Source: Proteus vulgaris (GTDB taxonomy: Bacteria; Pseudomonadota; Gammaproteobacteria; Enterobacterales; Enterobacteriaceae). From it: a DNA stretch of 64,000 nucleotides. The number at the start of each line of letters is the position of its first letter. The stretch's first letter is position 1. The stretch covers positions 2,827,501 through 2,891,500 of the forward strand of contig LR590468.1 of NCBI GenBank assembly GCA_901472505.1. Direction: 5' to 3'. The notes beneath the pieces are model-generated. The model worked only from the letters and a program-made list of their open reading frames with translations, was not told where the DNA came from and did no database searches. Below, one piece after another: positions 60,930 to 64,000 of the stretch. The translations under genes and the position numbers were made by a program.

Positions 60930-62093
60930 TTAGTTATCAGTTATTTCTATACCATTGACAAACGTTGTGCAAAGGTTGAAGTCCTTGTCAAAAGAAGCAA
61001 GGTTAGCAATTTTACCTGATTCAATTGTACCGAGTTCTTTTTCTATTCCAATCGCACGAGCAGGATAAAGTGTAGCCATTCGTAATGTTTCATCTAATGG
61101 AATACCCACATGAATAACACTATTTTTAATAGCATCAATCATAGTCAGTGATGACCCACTTAATGTGCCATCGGCATCAACACAAAGGCCATTACGATAA
61201 TATATGGTTTTTCCTGCAAAAACGAAGCTATCCATCTCATTTTTATTAGGGTCTAGTCCCGCTGGGGCAGTTGCATCTGTGACTAAAAGTAATTTTTCGC
61301 CTTTTAAACGTTTACTATTACGAATATTTGCCCATGAAACATGTAAACCATCTGCAATGATACCAGCATAAACCTCGGGTGTATCATAAATGGCGCCTAC
61401 AAGGCCAGGGCCTCTGCCTGTGATATAGGGCATCGCGTTGTAAAGATGAGTTGATAATGAAATACCATTACGGAATCCTTTACGCGCTTCTTCATAAGTT
61501 GAATTTGAATGGCCTGCAGAAACAATGATACCTGCTTTGATTAATTGACGAACATACTTTTCATCAACCATTTCAGGTGCAAGAGTGATTTTTGCGATGA
61601 CATCAGCATTATCGCACAGATAGTTAATCATCTGAGCACTAGGTTGACGAATAAATTGTGGATCATGTGTCCCTTTTTTAATCACGTTGATATAAGGACC
61701 TTCTAAATGTAATCCCAGCACTTTGTTTGCATGTTTTTTCATATAGGCACGAGTTGCTTCAATGCCTATTTTCATCAATTCATCAGAACAGGTAATTAGT
61801 GTCGGTAAATAACTGGTACAGCCTAAACGCTCATTTGCTTTTTGCATGATTTCTAGCGTTTCAACGGTAACATTTTCTGGAGTATCATTAAATTGTACGC
61901 CACCACAGCCATTAACTTGTAAATCGATAAAACCGGGAGAGACAATTGCACCTTTCATATCACGAACAGTGATATCTTTTGGCAGCTGATCCTGTGGGCA
62001 AACCTGCTCAATACGGGAGCCGTTAATGATAATGGCGTGGTTTTCTAAACGGTCGTAACCTGTATAAATAACAGCATTTGTTAAGGCAAACAT
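60930..62093 (-). CDS. nagA: N-acetylglucosamine-6-phosphate deacetylase NagA
   Basis: 387 residues (E. coli 382). Amidohydrolase fold: [20 protein letters not shown] holds the metal-ligand Glu, [12 protein letters not shown] and STHLYNAM the His ligands, and [11 protein letters not shown] the catalytic Asp. It makes glucosamine-6-phosphate for NagB. It lies 124 bases after nagB with a hairpin between them. Confidence 0.95.
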   Translation of the reverse strand: MFALTNAVIYTGYDRLENHAIIINGSRIEQVCPQDQLPKDITVRDMKGAIVSPGFIDLQVNGCGGVQFNDTPENVTVETLEIMQKANERLGCTSYLPTLITCSDELMKIGIEATRAYMKKHANKVLGLHLEGPYINVIKKGTHDPQFIRQPSAQMINYLCDNADVIAKITLAPEMVDEKYVRQLIKAGIIVSAGHSNSTYEEARKGFRNGISLSTHLYNAMPYITGRGPGLVGAIYDTPEVYAGIIADGLHVSWANIRNSKRLKGEKLLLVTDATAPAGLDPNKNEMDSFVFAGKTIYYRNGLCVDADGTLSGSSLTMIDAIKNSVIHVGIPLDETLRMATLYPARAIGIEKELGTIESGKIANLASFDKDFNLCTTFVNGIEITDN

Positions 62094-62134
62094 ACCTTTG
62101 TCTCCTGATAAGGGAAGTCAATCTAAAAAGCCGA

Positions 62135-62160
62135 TATCAGCCAGCAAATTCTGGCTGATA
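62135..62160 (-). repeat. Intercistronic hairpin nagB-nagA
   Basis: TATCAGCCAG and CTGGCTGATA form a perfect 10-bp stem with a 6-base loop. On the minus strand it is followed by TCGGCTTTTTAG, so partial termination or mRNA stabilisation is likely. Confidence 0.65.
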
Positions 62161-62217
62161 AGTAAGAGAGCTTAGCCTTTTCCACTACTTAATCAGTAGG
62201 TACTTATTTTACTAAAC

Positions 62218-63024
62218 TTAGTCTTGGTATTTCTGACACTCTTGCGCTTCAATCTGTTGGAAATAACGCAATGTTTTAACACGTAATTCCATTGTGGCAG
62301 GATCATCACACACTATAATTGCTTTCGGATGAAGCTGAACACACGAAATGGTCCATAAATGGTTAACTGCGCCTTCAGTGGCGGCATGTACAGCTTGTGC
62401 TTTATTAAAACCTGTTGCCAAAATCATTAATTCTTCAGAATCTAATAATGTGCCAACACCCACAGTCAGTGCGTATTTAGGAACATGATTAACATTATTA
62501 TCGAAGAAACGTGAATTCGCTAAACGCGTGTCTTCGGTGAGTGTCTTCATGCGAGTGCGTGAAGATAGTGATGATGCCGGTTCATTAAAAGCGATGTGAC
62601 CGTCATTACCAACACCACCCATAAACAGATTGATTTTGCCATAAGACTTTATTTTAGCCTCATAACGGGCACATTCTGCTTCTGGATCTTCTGCGTTGCC
62701 GTTTAATAAATTGATATTTTCATCTTTAATATCAATATGATTAAAAAAGTTTTCATACATAAAAGTACGATAACTTTGTGAATGATCTGATGGAATACCA
62801 ACATATTCATCCATATTGAATGTCACCACGTGTTGAAAACTGACTTTTCCAGCACGGTGTAATTCAATCAGTTCTTTATATGTTGCCAATGGCGTGCCAC
62901 CAGTCGGTAAACCAAGTACAAAAGGGCGATCTGCGGTTGGGTTAAATGCGTTGATCTTCTCAACGATATAATTTGCAGACCATTTACCAACTTGTTTTGC
63001 CGTAGATAGGGGGATTAACCTCAT
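62218..63024 (-). CDS. nagB: Glucosamine-6-phosphate deaminase NagB
   Basis: 268 residues from [15 protein letters not shown] (63024); eight extra in-frame codons upstream have no family likeness. [13 protein letters not shown] (phosphate loop), FNMDEYVGI (catalytic Asp) and [14 protein letters not shown] (His/Glu pair) are conserved. It turns glucosamine-6-phosphate into fructose-6-phosphate and ammonia and is activated allosterically by GlcNAc-6-phosphate in E. coli. First gene of nagBAC. Confidence 0.96.
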   Translation of the reverse strand: MRLIPLSTAKQVGKWSANYIVEKINAFNPTADRPFVLGLPTGGTPLATYKELIELHRAGKVSFQHVVTFNMDEYVGIPSDHSQSYRTFMYENFFNHIDIKDENINLLNGNAEDPEAECARYEAKIKSYGKINLFMGGVGNDGHIAFNEPASSLSSRTRMKTLTEDTRLANSRFFDNNVNHVPKYALTVGVGTLLDSEELMILATGFNKAQAVHAATEGAVNHLWTISCVQLHPKAIIVCDDPATMELRVKTLRYFQQIEAQECQKYQD

Positions 63025-63158
63025 AGTAACCTCATAGAAAAAAGACAAATCTGATAATTCATGAAGGTGTTATTTCATTGTGTGATTATCAGTGGCTCAT
63101 CTATAACACGAATTTCTTTTCATTTTTAGTCGATGATCTAATTTGTCCCGCCAAAAGA

Positions 63159-63178
63159 TATTTTTAATCATAAAATAA
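63159..63178. promoter_or_regulatory. NagC operator near nagB
   Basis: TATTTT-TAATCAT-AAAATAA, an AT-rich palindrome of NagC type about 135 bases upstream of nagB. Confidence 0.65.
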
Positions 63179-63220
63179 GCTTTCTGACTTAGCCAGCATT
63201 TCAGCTAAAAAATATACTAT

Positions 63221-63243
63221 ATTGGTGACTTAAATCACAAATT
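63221..63243. promoter_or_regulatory. CRP site between nagB and nagE
   Basis: GGTGA-CTTAAA-TCACA, one mismatch from the CRP core TGTGA-N6-TCACA, placed between the two NagC operators. Confidence 0.75.
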
Positions 63244-63251
63244 ATGACTAA

Positions 63252-63272
63252 TTAATTTGCGATACGAAATAA
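63252..63272. promoter_or_regulatory. NagC operator near nagE
   Basis: TTAATTTGCGATACGAAATAA, a close palindrome with the CGATACG-type centre of strong NagC sites. Its centre is about 94 bases (nine helical turns) from the nagB-side operator, which would suit repression by looping. Confidence 0.75.
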
Positions 63273-63378
63273 ATTTTTTAGACTAAAAATGGAATTAAAT
63301 AATTAGCTCATCAATTTTTTATAAAATATGAATGAGTATGAATAAGATCCCGTATAGGGGCTATCCAAGGGGGAGTTT

Positions 63379-64000
63379 GTGAATATTTTAAGTTATCTGC
63401 AGAAGATAGGACGGGCACTGATGGTGCCAGTTGCTACATTACCTGCAGCAGCAATTCTGATGGGGATTGGCTACTGGATTGATCCAGTAGGCTGGGGTAG
63501 TGATAACGCGCTTGCTGCCTTACTCATCAAATCTGGTGCTGCTATTATCGACAATATGTCAGTTTTGTTCGCCATCGGTGTTGCTTATGGTATGTCAAAA
63601 GACAAAGATGGTGCTGCCGCTTTAACGGGGTTTGTGAGTTTCTTGGTTGTCACAACGCTCTGTTCACCGGCGGCGGTTTCCATGATCAAAGGTATTCCAT
63701 TAGAAGAAGTACCTGCTGCATTTGGTAAAATAGAGAACCAATTCGTGGGGATTTTAGTGGGTGTGCTTTCAGCGGAACTTTATAACCGCTTTAGCCAAGT
63801 TGAATTGCCTCTCGCGCTCTCTTTCTTTAGTGGTCGACGTTTAGTTCCTATTTTAGCGTCATTTCTCATGATCATCGTCGCCTTTATCTTAATGTATGTC
63901 TGGCCTGTTATTTATGGCGGATTAGTCAGCTTTGGTGAAAGTATTAAAGATATGGGGGCATTGGGTGCCGGTATTTACGCATTCTTTAACCGCTTATTAA
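63379..64000 (+). CDS. nagE: PTS N-acetylglucosamine transporter NagE (partial, N-terminal IIC part)
   Basis: The GTG start at 63379 follows the strong ribosome binding site AAGGGGGAG. About 207 residues are visible to the right edge and the frame is still open. MNILSYLQKIGRALMVPVAT begins the EIIC membrane domain of the glucose/GlcNAc PTS family, with SVLFAIGVAYGMSKDKDGAAAL and FSGRRLVPILASFLMI as conserved parts. The EIIB and EIIA domains would lie outside. It imports and phosphorylates GlcNAc, feeding NagA and NagB. Divergent from nagB with shared NagC and CRP sites. Confidence 0.95.
   Translation, partial: MNILSYLQKIGRALMVPVATLPAAAILMGIGYWIDPVGWGSDNALAALLIKSGAAIIDNMSVLFAIGVAYGMSKDKDGAAALTGFVSFLVVTTLCSPAAVSMIKGIPLEEVPAAFGKIENQFVGILVGVLSAELYNRFSQVELPLALSFFSGRRLVPILASFLMIIVAFILMYVWPVIYGGLVSFGESIKDMGALGAGIYAFFNRLL

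Overview
The window looks like core chromosome of a Proteus species, most probably P. mirabilis or a close relative. It is AT-rich (impression from reading, not computed), the proteins are close to those of E. coli, and gene order follows the enterobacterial blocks pat-tapT-yfiF, emrRAB, cspE-crcB, lipA-lipB-ybeD-dacA-rlpA-mrdB-mrdA-rlmH-rsfS, nadD-holA-lptE-leuS, gltIJKL, lnt-corC-ybeY-ybeZ-miaB-ubiF, the Met/Leu/Gln tRNA cluster and nagCAB-nagE. The ScsC protein fits the trimeric P. mirabilis ScsC as I remember it. I see no prophage, insertion sequence, integron or CRISPR array.

Layout. 1-4060: pat (cut by the window edge), tapT and yfiF. 4086-9227: the emrRAB multidrug efflux operon, whose repressor gene carries an in-frame stop, and a second MFS exporter. 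9386-13645: a ynb-type membrane phospholipid/phosphatase operon without ynbB and with an extra small membrane protein. 14099-16528: a Fur-boxed TonB-dependent receptor, frameshifted. 17262-20771: proVWX glycine betaine uptake. 21394-25315: nrdHIEF ribonucleotide reductase with two NrdR-like boxes and a Fur box. 25461-30333: ogt, cspE, crcB, lipA, lipB, ybeD, dacA. 30455-35280: cell elongation (rlpA, rodA, mrdA) and ribosome maturation (rlmH, rsfS). 35512-36425: a structured RNA candidate and a DUF1722 gene set against the surrounding transcription. 36436-41274: nadD, holA, lptE, leuS. 41609-44754: glutamate/aspartate uptake. 45120-48868: scsABCD copper tolerance and disulfide redox. 49120-55977: lnt to ubiF. 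56021-58349: frmRAB formaldehyde detoxification with its operator. 58512-59343: seven tRNAs with a stringent-type promoter. 59688-64000: amino sugar use, with divergent nagB and nagE sharing NagC and CRP sites.

Five genes (tapT, the TonB receptor, nrdF, nrdE, rodA) are broken by eight single-base indels, mostly in homopolymers. rodA is normally essential for rod shape, so base-calling or assembly error is the simplest explanation for most of them. The emrR lesion is different in kind: a substitution that makes TGA where family members have Trp.

The most unusual items are the truncated EmrR next to an intact emrAB, the nested-hairpin RNA candidate plus DUF1722 gene at the place where E. coli has cobC, a tRNA-Leu gene lying beyond a strong intrinsic terminator, and the modified ynb operon. 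I did not find a convincing wholly new system.
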